Below, piece after piece: positions 1-5,417 of a stretch of 5,417 bases of DNA. Position 1 is the stretch's first letter, and the number at the start of each line of letters is the position of its first letter. Made by a program: the position numbers and the translations under genes. This DNA comes from Elusimicrobia bacterium CG08_land_8_20_14_0_20_59_10 (GTDB lineage Bacteria > Elusimicrobiota > Elusimicrobia > Elusimicrobiales > UBA9959): the NCBI GenBank assembly GCA_002779045.1, contig PEXO01000233.1:744-6160 (forward strand), read 5' to 3'. The notes beneath the pieces were generated by a model. The model was given only the letters and a program-made list of their open reading frames with translations, searched no databases and had not been told where the DNA came from.

Positions 1-981
1 CCGCTCTATGACTGGTTCCTGGAAAATCTCGGCATCTACCACCCGCGGCAGATAGAATTCGCGCGCCTGAACCTCAGTAATACGGTGCTCAGCAAGCGCA
101 GGCTCCTGGAACTGGTAAGGGATAAATATGTGGATGGCTGGGATGATCCGCGCATGCCCACCATTTCGGGCTTCCGCCGCCGCGGTTATACTTCTTCGTC
201 CATACGTTCCTTCTGTGCGGAAATAGGCGTGGCCAAGTTCAACAGCATCATAGATATCCGGGTGCTGGAGAACGCCATACGGGGCGAACTGAATAAAATC
301 GTCCCGCGTGTCATGGTCGTGCTGAAACCGGTCAGGATAGTGATCGATAACTACCCGCAGGACCTGGTAGAGGAAATGGACGTGGTCAATAATCCGGAAG
401 AGCCGGCCGCCGGTACCCGCAAGGTGCCGTTCTGCCGCGAGCTGTATATCGAGGCTGACGATTTTAAAGAAGTGCCGCCGAAGAAATTCTTCCGCCTGAC
501 GCCCGGCGCCGAGGTGCGCCTGCGCGCCGCTTATATCGTGAAATACGAAAGCGTGGTAAAGGACGCTTCCGGCAAGGTCTCCGAGGTGCATTGCACCTAT
601 GATCCCGCCACGCGCGGCGGCGACGCTCCCGACGGCCGCAAAATAAAAGGCACGATACACTGGGTTTCGGCGCGGCATGCCTTTGCGGCCAGGGTCCGTC
701 TCTACGACGCCCTTTTTACCAAGCGCAATCCCGACGAGGTGGAGGAGGGGCATGACTACAAGGAGGGGATGAACCCCGGTTCGCTGGAGATAATAGAGAA
801 AGCTTACTGCGAACCTTCGCTGAAAAACGCCGCGCCGGGTGCGCGTTTCCAGTTCGAGCGGCTGGGGTATTTCTTCGCGGACCCCGCGGACTCCGGGCCC
901 GGCGCCCCGGTATTCAACCGCACGGTCACTCTCAAGGACACCTGGGCCAAACTGGAACAGAAAGCGGGGTTGAATTTATGA
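1..981 (+). CDS. glnS: Glutaminyl-tRNA synthetase, C-terminal part (5' end outside window)
   Basis: Class I aminoacyl-tRNA synthetase that attaches glutamine to tRNA-Gln in the cytoplasm using ATP. The frame is open from base 1, so this is the last 326 residues; family members are about 550 residues, so roughly 240 residues, including the HIGH motif of the catalytic Rossmann fold, lie upstream. Visible residue 29 starts VLSKR, the KMSKS-type loop in its GlnRS form. It is followed by GWDDPRMPT (46-54) and the RRRGYT stretch typical of GlnRS. From about residue 100 to the end lie the two beta-barrel anticodon-binding domains, with recognisable blocks such as EVRLRAAYIVK, GTIHWVSARHA, RLYDALF, FQFERLGYF and VFNRTVTLKDTWAK, which match the E. 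coli protein closely from memory. GluRS would have an alpha-helical C-terminus, so the Gln assignment is firm. The in-frame GTG at 85 is internal, not a start. The stop overlaps the nadK start (ATGA, 978-981), indicating a shared transcript. Confidence 0.96.
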   Translation, partial: PLYDWFLENLGIYHPRQIEFARLNLSNTVLSKRRLLELVRDKYVDGWDDPRMPTISGFRRRGYTSSSIRSFCAEIGVAKFNSIIDIRVLENAIRGELNKIVPRVMVVLKPVRIVIDNYPQDLVEEMDVVNNPEEPAAGTRKVPFCRELYIEADDFKEVPPKKFFRLTPGAEVRLRAAYIVKYESVVKDASGKVSEVHCTYDPATRGGDAPDGRKIKGTIHWVSARHAFAARVRLYDALFTKRNPDEVEEGHDYKEGMNPGSLEIIEKAYCEPSLKNAAPGARFQFERLGYFFADPADSGPGAPVFNRTVTLKDTWAKLEQKAGLNL

Positions 982-1820
982 AGCGCATAAGAAGCGTGGC
1001 CCTTTTTTACAACTCGAACAGACGCAAGGCCCTGGCCTATGCCGCGGCCATAGAGCGCCGGCTGCGTTCGGCGGGCGCCAGGGTGCGGCGTGTCTGCGTT
1101 AACGACGCACCCTGCGAGATAGAGAAGGCGGACGCGGCCGTGGCTGTGGGCGGGGACGGCACCGTGCTTTTTGCGGCGCGTCACGTTATAAAGCATCGTA
1201 TACCCGTGCTGGGCATAAATGCCGGCGGGCTGGGATTCCTGAGCGGCGCCGAACAGAAGGATTTTCTGACGAAGACCGACGAGTTCCTCAAAGGCGGCTT
1301 TAAAAAGATAAAACGCAGCCTGCTCTGCGTAAGCGTGCTGCGCGGCGGCCGGACGGTCTCCGGCCCGCTGCCGGCGCTTAACGACTGTGTCCTACGCAGT
1401 TCCGAGGCCCGGGCCTTTACCCTGCGCGCTTCCTACGGCGGGCGGTTCCTGTCGGAATATTTCGGCGACGGGCTGATAATAGCCACTCCCAGCGGCTCCA
1501 CCGCCTACAGCCTGGCCGCCTCGGGTCCCATAATCATGCCGGACCTGGAGGTGTTCCTGCTTTCACCTATCTGTCCGCATACGCTTACGCACAGGCCCAT
1601 AGTGCTGTCCGCCGCGGATGAGCTGCGCGTGACCGTGCATGGCTCCCGTTCGGGGCCGCAGCACCTGGCGCTTTCCCTGGACGGGCAGGAGAACTTCACT
1701 CTCGAGCCCGGGGACACCGTGCTGGTGCGCAGGCATGCGCGCAGCTTCGAGATGCTGGCGCCGCGCGGGTTCGATTATTCCGACGTGCTGCGGCGCAAGC
1801 TCAGCTGGGGCGAGCGGTGA
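978..1820 (+). CDS. nadK: NAD kinase (ATP-NAD kinase)
   Basis: Phosphorylates NAD+ at the 2' hydroxyl of its adenosine ribose to make NADP+, the only de novo source of NADP(H); cytoplasmic. The 280-residue length is normal for bacterial NadK. Motifs in order: a beta-strand start (RSVALFYNSNR, 5-15), the signature GGDGT (58-62) with catalytic-site Asp60, GINAGGLGFLS (79-89), the substrate-binding ALND pair (N135-D136), the glycine-rich DGLIIATPSGSTAYSLAASGP block (164-184), ICPHTLTHRPIVL (198-210) and LSLDGQE (232-238). The second motif reads NAGGLGF where many homologues have NLGxLGF, a small variation. ATG 978 overlaps the glnS stop by 4 bases, with a weak purine-rich ribosome site (GGGG, 966-969) 8 bases upstream, so translational coupling to glnS is likely. 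Eleven of its 13 Ile codons are ATA, odd for GC-rich DNA. recN follows 36 bases later, an arrangement seen in many bacteria. Confidence 0.96.
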   Translation: MKRIRSVALFYNSNRRKALAYAAAIERRLRSAGARVRRVCVNDAPCEIEKADAAVAVGGDGTVLFAARHVIKHRIPVLGINAGGLGFLSGAEQKDFLTKTDEFLKGGFKKIKRSLLCVSVLRGGRTVSGPLPALNDCVLRSSEARAFTLRASYGGRFLSEYFGDGLIIATPSGSTAYSLAASGPIIMPDLEVFLLSPICPHTLTHRPIVLSAADELRVTVHGSRSGPQHLALSLDGQENFTLEPGDTVLVRRHARSFEMLAPRGFDYSDVLRRKLSWGER

Positions 1821-1856
1821 GAGGGGAGTGACCGGCCGGACCGAACCTGTAGGGAT

Positions 1857-3497
1857 ATGCTGAAGAAACTTGTAATTAAAAATTTCGCGGTCATAGAAGA
1901 GCTGACGCTGGAGCCGTCCGCCGGGTTTAATGTCTTTACCGGCGAGACGGGGGCAGGTAAGTCCATTATTATCTCGGCGCTGGGCTTCCTGCTGGGCGAG
2001 CGTTCCGGCTCCGATATCCTGCGCCCCGGCGCGGCCTGCGCGGAGGTGGAGGGGGAATTCCGGGCTGAGAACCTGCCGCCCGCCATGAAGGAGCGCTGGA
2101 ACGCCAAAGACGGCATAAAGATCCGCCGCCAGGCCGACCCCGGCCGCACACGTGCCTGGGTCAACGGCGCCGCGGCCACGCTGGCCCAGCTCTCAGAGCT
2201 GGGCGGCTACCTGGTGGATTTCCATGGTCAGAACGAGCACCAAAGCCTGCTTAAACCCGAAGCCCGGCGCGACCTGCTCGACCGCTACGGCAAGCTGGAA
2301 AAAGAAGCCGCCGCGGTTCATTCCGCCTGGGAAGAGACCCGCCGGCTGGAAGAGGCGCTTAACGCCGTCTCCATGTCCGAAAGCGAGCGCGGGCGCCTGC
2401 TGGACCTGTATAAGTTTCAGCTGGGCGAGATAGACTCCGCTAATATCAAAGAGGGTGAGGAAGAAGAGCTTGAAGCCCTCTGGCCGAGGCTCAAGAACGC
2501 GGATAAACTTTCCACGCTTTCCAGGGAAGCGCATGCCATGCTGGAGGACTCAGCCGGCGAGGCGGAGAAGGCCCTGGAGAAGCTCAAAGGCCTGGCCGTA
2601 GTTGACCAATCCGCCGAAGCGCTGGCCGCCCGCCTTGCCTCCGCCGCCATCGAACTGAAGGACCTTTCCGGAGAACTGCGCTCCTACGCTAAAGATATAA
2701 ACTCCGACCCCGGTGAAGTGGACCGCTGCCTTTCGCGCCTGGATAAATTCAAGACCCTGAAAAAAAAATACGGCGCCGACCTGCCGGCCGTGCTGGCAAG
2801 AGCTGAAGAGCTGCGCGTAAAGCTGGGCAGCCTGGAAGACCTGACGCTGGACCGCTCGGAAATAGAGAAGAAACTCTCCGCCGCCGCCGCGAAGCTGGAG
2901 AAGCTGGCCTCGGCCCTGCACGATAAACGCGAAGCCGCCGCCAAAAAGCTTTCAGCCGAAGTGTTGAGGGAGGCGGCAGGCCTGGGCTTTAAAGAAGTAA
3001 AGTTCTCCGTGGACGCGGCTTATGACGAGGCGAACATCTCTTCGTTCGGCGGGGACTCGGTGGAATATCTTTTTACCGCCAATCCCGGCTACCCGCTGCG
3101 GCCGCTGCGCTACACCGCCTCCGGCGGCGAGCTGGCCCGCATAATGCTGGCCTTGAAGACCGTACTTTCGCGCGCGGACCGCATAGGCGCGCAGGTCTTC
3201 GACGAGGTGGACGCCGGCGTGGGCGCCGTCACCGGCCGCCTGGTGGGCCGCAAACTGGCCAAGCTGGCCGCCGATAAGCAGATCTTCTGCATAACCCACC
3301 TGCCGCAGGTAGCCGCCTTCGGCACGGAGCATTTTTTCGTGGAAAAAGCCGTTAAGAACGGAGTGGCCGCGGCCACCGTGGCCCGTCTGGACGCCGCCGC
3401 GCGCGAGCGCGAGATAGCCCGCATGCTGGGCGGCAAGAAGCGGTCCACCGACCTGGGCCTCAAACACGCCCGCGAATTAATAGCCGAGTCCGGCTGA
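1857..3497 (+). CDS. recN: DNA repair protein RecN (SMC-like ATPase)
   Basis: SMC-like ATPase that acts early in recombinational repair of DNA double-strand breaks, bridging DNA and working with RecA. The 546 residues compare with about 553-576 in well-known members. Order: N-terminal ATPase half beginning MLKKLVIKNFAVIEEL, Walker A GETGAGKS (29-36), the RecN-typical DFHGQNEHQSLL (121-132), a charged helical region rich in E, K, L and A (about 145-365) forming the short coiled coil, then the C-terminal ATPase half with ASGGELARIMLALK signature (421-434), Walker B QVFDEVDAGVGA (446-457) and the ITHLPQVAAFG switch-His segment (479-489). All catalytic elements are present; the D-loop reads GVGAVTG where GxxG followed by other residues is usual. 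ATG 1857 is the only ATG/GTG/TTG in frame after the nadK stop and matches the family start. Its nearest ribosome-site-like AGGG (1851-1854) is only 2 bases away, so initiation may depend on coupling with nadK. No SOS operator was found upstream. Confidence 0.97.
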   Translation: MLKKLVIKNFAVIEELTLEPSAGFNVFTGETGAGKSIIISALGFLLGERSGSDILRPGAACAEVEGEFRAENLPPAMKERWNAKDGIKIRRQADPGRTRAWVNGAAATLAQLSELGGYLVDFHGQNEHQSLLKPEARRDLLDRYGKLEKEAAAVHSAWEETRRLEEALNAVSMSESERGRLLDLYKFQLGEIDSANIKEGEEEELEALWPRLKNADKLSTLSREAHAMLEDSAGEAEKALEKLKGLAVVDQSAEALAARLASAAIELKDLSGELRSYAKDINSDPGEVDRCLSRLDKFKTLKKKYGADLPAVLARAEELRVKLGSLEDLTLDRSEIEKKLSAAAAKLEKLASALHDKREAAAKKLSAEVLREAAGLGFKEVKFSVDAAYDEANISSFGGDSVEYLFTANPGYPLRPLRYTASGGELARIMLALKTVLSRADRIGAQVFDEVDAGVGAVTGRLVGRKLAKLAADKQIFCITHLPQVAAFGTEHFFVEKAVKNGVAAATVARLDAAAREREIARMLGGKKRSTDLGLKHARELIAESG

Positions 3498-3534
3498 GGT
3501 CCCCCGGCCCGACCGGATAAACGAAACCAGCAAT

Positions 3535-3540
3535 AAGGAA
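3535..3540 (+). promoter_or_regulatory. Ribosome binding site deciding the gltX start
   Basis: AAGGAA lies 10 bases upstream of ATG 3551 but only 1 base from the alternative in-frame GTG at 3542. The spacing favours ATG 3551. The resulting protein starts MEVRTRFAPSPTG, which fits the usual GluRS N-terminus, whereas the GTG start would add three residues (MNN). Confidence 0.7.
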
Positions 3541-3550
3541 CGTGAACAAT

Positions 3551-4993
3551 ATGGAAGTAAGAACGAGATTTGCGCCCAGCCCTACGGGGTACATGCATAT
3601 AGGCAACCTGCGGACCGCGCTCTACGCGTACCTGCACGCGAGAAGGAATAAAGGCGCGTTCATCCTGCGGATAGAGGATACCGATCAGGCCAGGCTGGTG
3701 GAGGACAGCGTTAAGGTTATCTATGACAGCCTTGCCGTCACCGGCCTGGAGCACGACGAGGGGCCGGACAAAGGCGGTCCTGTGGGGCCTTATGTACAGA
3801 GCGAGCGGCGCGGGATATATAAAGAATACGCCGAAAAACTGCTGAAAGAGGGGCATGCCTACCGCTGCTTCTGCGAAAAAGAAGAGAAGCCCGATAATCC
3901 CGCCGATGAGGAACATGACGGCCCTATCCTGGGCTATGACGGGCGCTGCCGCAAACTGTCCGACGCCGAGGTGCAGGAGAAGCTTGCCGAGGGCATGCCC
4001 TGCGTTATCAGGCAGAAGATAGACCGGGAAGGGAAGACGGCTTTCAAGGACTTCGTATACGGCGATATAGAGGTGGACCACAAGCAGCTTGACGACCAGA
4101 TCCTGCTCAAGCGCGACGGCTATCCCACCTATAATTTCGCCAATGTGGTGGACGACCACCTGATGGGGATAACCCATGTGATGCGCGGCTGCGAGTATAT
4201 TTCTTCTACCCCTAAATACATCCTGCTTTACCGCGCCTTCGGCTGGGAGATACCGGAGCATATCCACCTGCCGCACATACTTGGCGAGAGCGGCAGGAAG
4301 CTTTCCAAGCGCGAGGGGAGCGTGGCGCTCTCGGATTTTCTGGAGAAAGGCTATCTGCCCGAAGCCATTTTAAATTACATCGCCCTGCTGGGCTGGAATC
4401 CCGGCACCGAGCAGGAGTATTTCACCAAGGCGGACCTGATTGAGAAGTTCGACATCGCGCGCATAGGCAAGTCGCCGGCGGTTTTCGACCCCGTGAAGCT
4501 GGCCTGGCTCAATGGCCTGCATATAAAGGCCCTGAAGCCCGAAGCGGCGCACGAGCTTTTCCTGAAGTTCTATCCGGAAAAGATACTGAAAGGTTTCGAT
4601 ACCGGCAGGCTCAGCGGCCTGATACAGGGCAAGGTGGAAAAGCCCTGCGACATCCCGGCCATGGTGGCCTTCCTGGCGGAGCTCGACGAGAAATATCCCG
4701 CGGAGCTCTTTATCAACAAGAAGAACAAGACCACCCTTGAAGGCTGTAAGGCGACCCTGGCCGACCTGCAAGGCATCCTTTCCGGGCTGCCCGCCTGGGA
4801 GTACCAGCCCGTCTACGATGCCGTAAATTCCTATGCCGCGGCGAAAGCTTCCAAGATCGGGCCCATCATGTGGCCGCTGCGCATAGCCCTCTCCGGCCAG
4901 GCCGTCACCCCGACCGGTTCCGTGGAAATAGCCGAACTCCTGGGCAAAGAAGAATCCCTCCGCCGCATAGCCGTCGCCATCGGCAGGCTCTAG
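3551..4993 (+). CDS. gltX: Glutamyl-tRNA synthetase
   Basis: Class I aminoacyl-tRNA synthetase that charges tRNA-Glu with glutamate in the cytoplasm, also supplying Glu-tRNA to tetrapyrrole synthesis in bacteria with the C5 pathway. The 480-residue length is normal. Motifs: RTRFAPSPTGYMHIGN (4-19) with HIGN as the HIGH motif, LRIEDTD (39-45) for glutamate and ATP binding, the C107-F-C109 pair followed by YDGRC (C133), which may form the zinc site of some GluRS proteins, RDGYPTYNFANVVDDHLMGITHVMRG (188-213), and GRKLSKREG (248-256) with KLSKR as the KMSKS loop. The rest is the alpha-helical anticodon-binding domain, ending near SYAAAKASKIGPIMWPLRIALSGQAVTPTG (428-456), a conserved GluRS C-terminal block. 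Because a GlnRS gene is in the same cluster, this enzyme is expected to be the discriminating type that charges only tRNA-Glu; this is inferred, not seen. Start chosen at ATG 3551 from ribosome-site spacing; GTG 3542 is the alternative. Confidence 0.96.
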   Translation: MEVRTRFAPSPTGYMHIGNLRTALYAYLHARRNKGAFILRIEDTDQARLVEDSVKVIYDSLAVTGLEHDEGPDKGGPVGPYVQSERRGIYKEYAEKLLKEGHAYRCFCEKEEKPDNPADEEHDGPILGYDGRCRKLSDAEVQEKLAEGMPCVIRQKIDREGKTAFKDFVYGDIEVDHKQLDDQILLKRDGYPTYNFANVVDDHLMGITHVMRGCEYISSTPKYILLYRAFGWEIPEHIHLPHILGESGRKLSKREGSVALSDFLEKGYLPEAILNYIALLGWNPGTEQEYFTKADLIEKFDIARIGKSPAVFDPVKLAWLNGLHIKALKPEAAHELFLKFYPEKILKGFDTGRLSGLIQGKVEKPCDIPAMVAFLAELDEKYPAELFINKKNKTTLEGCKATLADLQGILSGLPAWEYQPVYDAVNSYAAAKASKIGPIMWPLRIALSGQAVTPTGSVEIAELLGKEESLRRIAVAIGRL

Positions 4994-4998
4994 CCTGC
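4983..4998 (+). terminator. Small hairpin over the gltX stop codon; weak terminator candidate
   Basis: GCAGGC (4983-4988) and GCCTGC (4993-4998) form a perfect 6-bp stem with a TCTA loop that overlaps the TAG stop. A second weak pairing (GGG 4999-5001 with CCC 5014-5016) follows and then TTTAAAT at 5021-5027. No proper T-tract directly follows the strong stem, so intrinsic termination here is doubtful; it could equally be an mRNA 3'-end stabiliser or chance. Confidence 0.25.
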
Positions 4999-5048
4999 GG
5001 GATGCCCGGTCGGCCCTCCGTTTAAATATCTGACTCTAGAAGAATGGA

Positions 5049-5177
5049 GGACCTGCCCTGGGTGGAGGTTAGCAAAACCCTCCGAAGGACGAGGCTTGCG
5101 TAGCGCCGAGGACTGAGGCGGAGCGAGGCCACGGTGTGGCCGAGCGCGTTTTGATAACCTCCACCCAGGGCAGGTCC
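5049..5177. repeat. 129-bp palindromic element with perfect 23-bp inverted terminal repeats
   Basis: The left arm 5049-5071 begins GGACCTGCCCTGGG and the right arm 5155-5177 is its exact reverse complement over all 23 bases. After one mismatch (5072/5154) the stem continues for 6 bp (CAAAAC 5073-5078 with GTTTTG 5148-5153). The 69-base interior is GC-rich and holds smaller hairpins: GGCCAC/GTGGCC with a 3-base loop (5127-5141), CCTC/GAGG (5079-5082 with 5091-5094) and CGCC/GGCG (5104-5107 with 5117-5120). It also holds an approximate direct repeat, CGAAGGACGAGGC (5083-5095) and CGAGGACTGAGGC (5107-5119). There is no T-tract after the right arm, no target-site duplication next to the arms and no credible reading frame. 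It may be a MITE-like or REP/BIME-like dispersed repeat, or a structured RNA in the gltX 3' region. Function unknown; the structure itself is certain, the class is not. Confidence 0.85.
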
Positions 5178-5191
5178 GAACCCCCCGGTCC

Positions 5192-5256
5192 CTGTAACAA
5201 AATTGCCACATCTTTGTTCTAAATCATACATAAGGGATTTGTAAACTCTTCATAGT
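5192..5256 (+). promoter_or_regulatory. AT-rich leader, probable promoter region of the last gene
   Basis: These 65 bases are about 30% GC, in sharp contrast to the flanking DNA, and lie directly ahead of the last gene and behind the palindromic element. TTGCCA (5203-5208) matches a sigma-70 -35 box at 5 of 6 positions, but the sequence 16-18 bases further on (around CATACATA, 5225-5232) is a poor -10 box. TAAACT (5242-5247) is a better -10 by sequence but has no matching -35. The region is promoter-like in composition; no exact promoter can be named. Confidence 0.25.
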
Positions 5257-5273
5257 AGCGCGGACCACTATGA
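5250..5273 (+). promoter_or_regulatory. Inverted repeat enclosing the start codon of the last gene
   Basis: TCATAGT (5250-5256) pairs perfectly with ACTATGA (5267-5273) across a 10-base loop. The right arm contains ATG 5270-5272, so in mRNA the start codon would be paired, and the only purine-rich stretch that could act as a weak ribosome site (GGA, 5262-5264) would be in the loop. This could reduce translation, or be an operator-like site in DNA. A 7-bp match of this kind can also arise by chance. Confidence 0.3.
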
Positions 5274-5417
5274 GATACTGGCTCTATTCGGAAGGCAACA
5301 TACTCGGACCATACGAACCGGCGGAACTGCTGGTCGTTCCTTCATTTAACGAAGAGAGCCTCATCTGCCTTGAAACCGCCACCGGCGACAATGCCGACGA
5401 CTGGAAGCCCGCCTCGC
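5270..5417 (+). CDS. GYF_2 (DUF4339)-like domain protein, N-terminal fragment (3' end outside window)
   Basis: Forty-nine codons run open to the window edge from ATG 5270, beginning MRYWLYSEGNILGPYEPAEL. The pattern of aromatic residues (Y3, W4, Y6), then a short turn, then LGPY (12-15) and an AEL helix start (18-20), is that of the GYF_2 family, whose members commonly read W-x-Y...GPxxxxEL and are thought to bind proline-rich peptides or other partners; many sit at the N-terminus of membrane or secretion-related proteins. The segment closes with DDWKPA (43-48), fitting the usual Trp near the end of this small domain. The rest of the protein, which would reveal its role, is missing. There is no signal peptide or membrane segment in the visible part. 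Start choice: first ATG after the AT-rich leader, with only a weak ribosome site. Domain recognition is by eye; that the frame is a real gene is more certain than the family name. Confidence 0.7.
   Translation, partial: MRYWLYSEGNILGPYEPAELLVVPSFNEESLICLETATGDNADDWKPAS

Noticed and set aside
85..87. GTG 85 as a gene start
   Set aside because: The frame is open upstream to base 1 and the residues before it continue the GlnRS catalytic domain, so it is an internal codon in the VLSKR motif.
1845..1864. CTGT-N8-GCTG near the recN start as a LexA box
   Set aside because: Only the left half matches; the right half should be ACAG, and it overlaps the start codon.
2952..3467. 171-codon open frame on the - strand inside recN
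   Set aside because: Fully antisense to the Walker B and signature-motif half of recN; low-complexity, unrecognisable translation.
3482..3495. AGCCG/CGGCT hairpin over the recN stop as a terminator
   Set aside because: The 5-bp stem has no following T-tract and gltX follows closely on the same strand.
3542..3550. GTG 3542 as the gltX start, adding three residues
   Set aside because: Only 1 base from the AAGGAA ribosome site; ATG 3551 has normal spacing and the usual GluRS N-terminus.
3110..4276. 388-codon open frame on the - strand across the recN-gltX junction
   Set aside because: It lies antisense to two well-supported genes with catalytic motifs, spans their boundary, and its translation resembles no family I recognise; long antisense frames are common in GC-rich genes.
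5044..5103. 19-codon frame on the + strand starting just before the left arm (MEDLPWVEV...)
   Set aside because: Very short, no good ribosome site, and it ends inside the repeat core; could be a leader peptide but nothing supports it.
5049..5177. The palindromic element as a standard intrinsic terminator
   Set aside because: The right arm is followed by GAACCCCCC rather than a run of T, and the 83-base loop is far larger than in such terminators.
4990..5231. Two overlapping - strand open frames (69 and 73 codons) through the palindromic element
   Set aside because: Their sequence is dictated by the inverted repeat and its GC-rich core; no ribosome site or family resemblance was seen.

Overview
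The window is a GC-rich (by eye around 60%) bacterial chromosomal segment with every supported gene on the + strand. In order it holds the 3' part of glutaminyl-tRNA synthetase (glnS), NAD kinase (nadK), the DNA-repair ATPase RecN, a complete glutamyl-tRNA synthetase (gltX), an intergenic region with a large inverted-repeat element, and the first 49 codons of a gene whose product starts like a GYF_2 (DUF4339-type) domain.

The first four genes look like one transcription unit. glnS and nadK overlap by 4 bases (ATGA). nadK and recN are 36 bases apart, and recN and gltX are 53 bases apart. No convincing terminator was seen between them. Together they cover amino-acid charging of tRNA (Gln and Glu), NADP+ supply and double-strand-break repair. 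The nadK-recN pairing is found in many bacteria (E. coli is one example). Having GlnRS and GluRS genes flank that pair is less familiar to me.

Behind gltX the character of the DNA changes. At 5049-5177 there is a 129-base element bounded by perfect 23-bp inverted repeats with a structured, GC-rich interior. It has no T-tract after it and no convincing reading frame. It is best described as a palindromic intergenic repeat or MITE-like element of unknown function, and is the most unusual thing in the window. About 65 bases of AT-rich DNA (about 30% GC) follow, probably holding the promoter of the last gene. The start codon of that gene sits inside a small perfect inverted repeat.

Organism: the presence of GlnRS shows at least partial direct charging of tRNA-Gln, as in many Gram-negative lineages. 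Isoleucine is coded mostly by ATA in nadK (11 of 13) despite the high GC, which is unusual. The short GYF_2-like start and the overall style remind me of uncultured Elusimicrobiota-type genomes, but that is an impression from memory and not shown by the sequence. The four housekeeping genes are intact where visible and carry their expected catalytic motifs. I saw no CRISPR array, rRNA, tRNA, transposase or phage gene.
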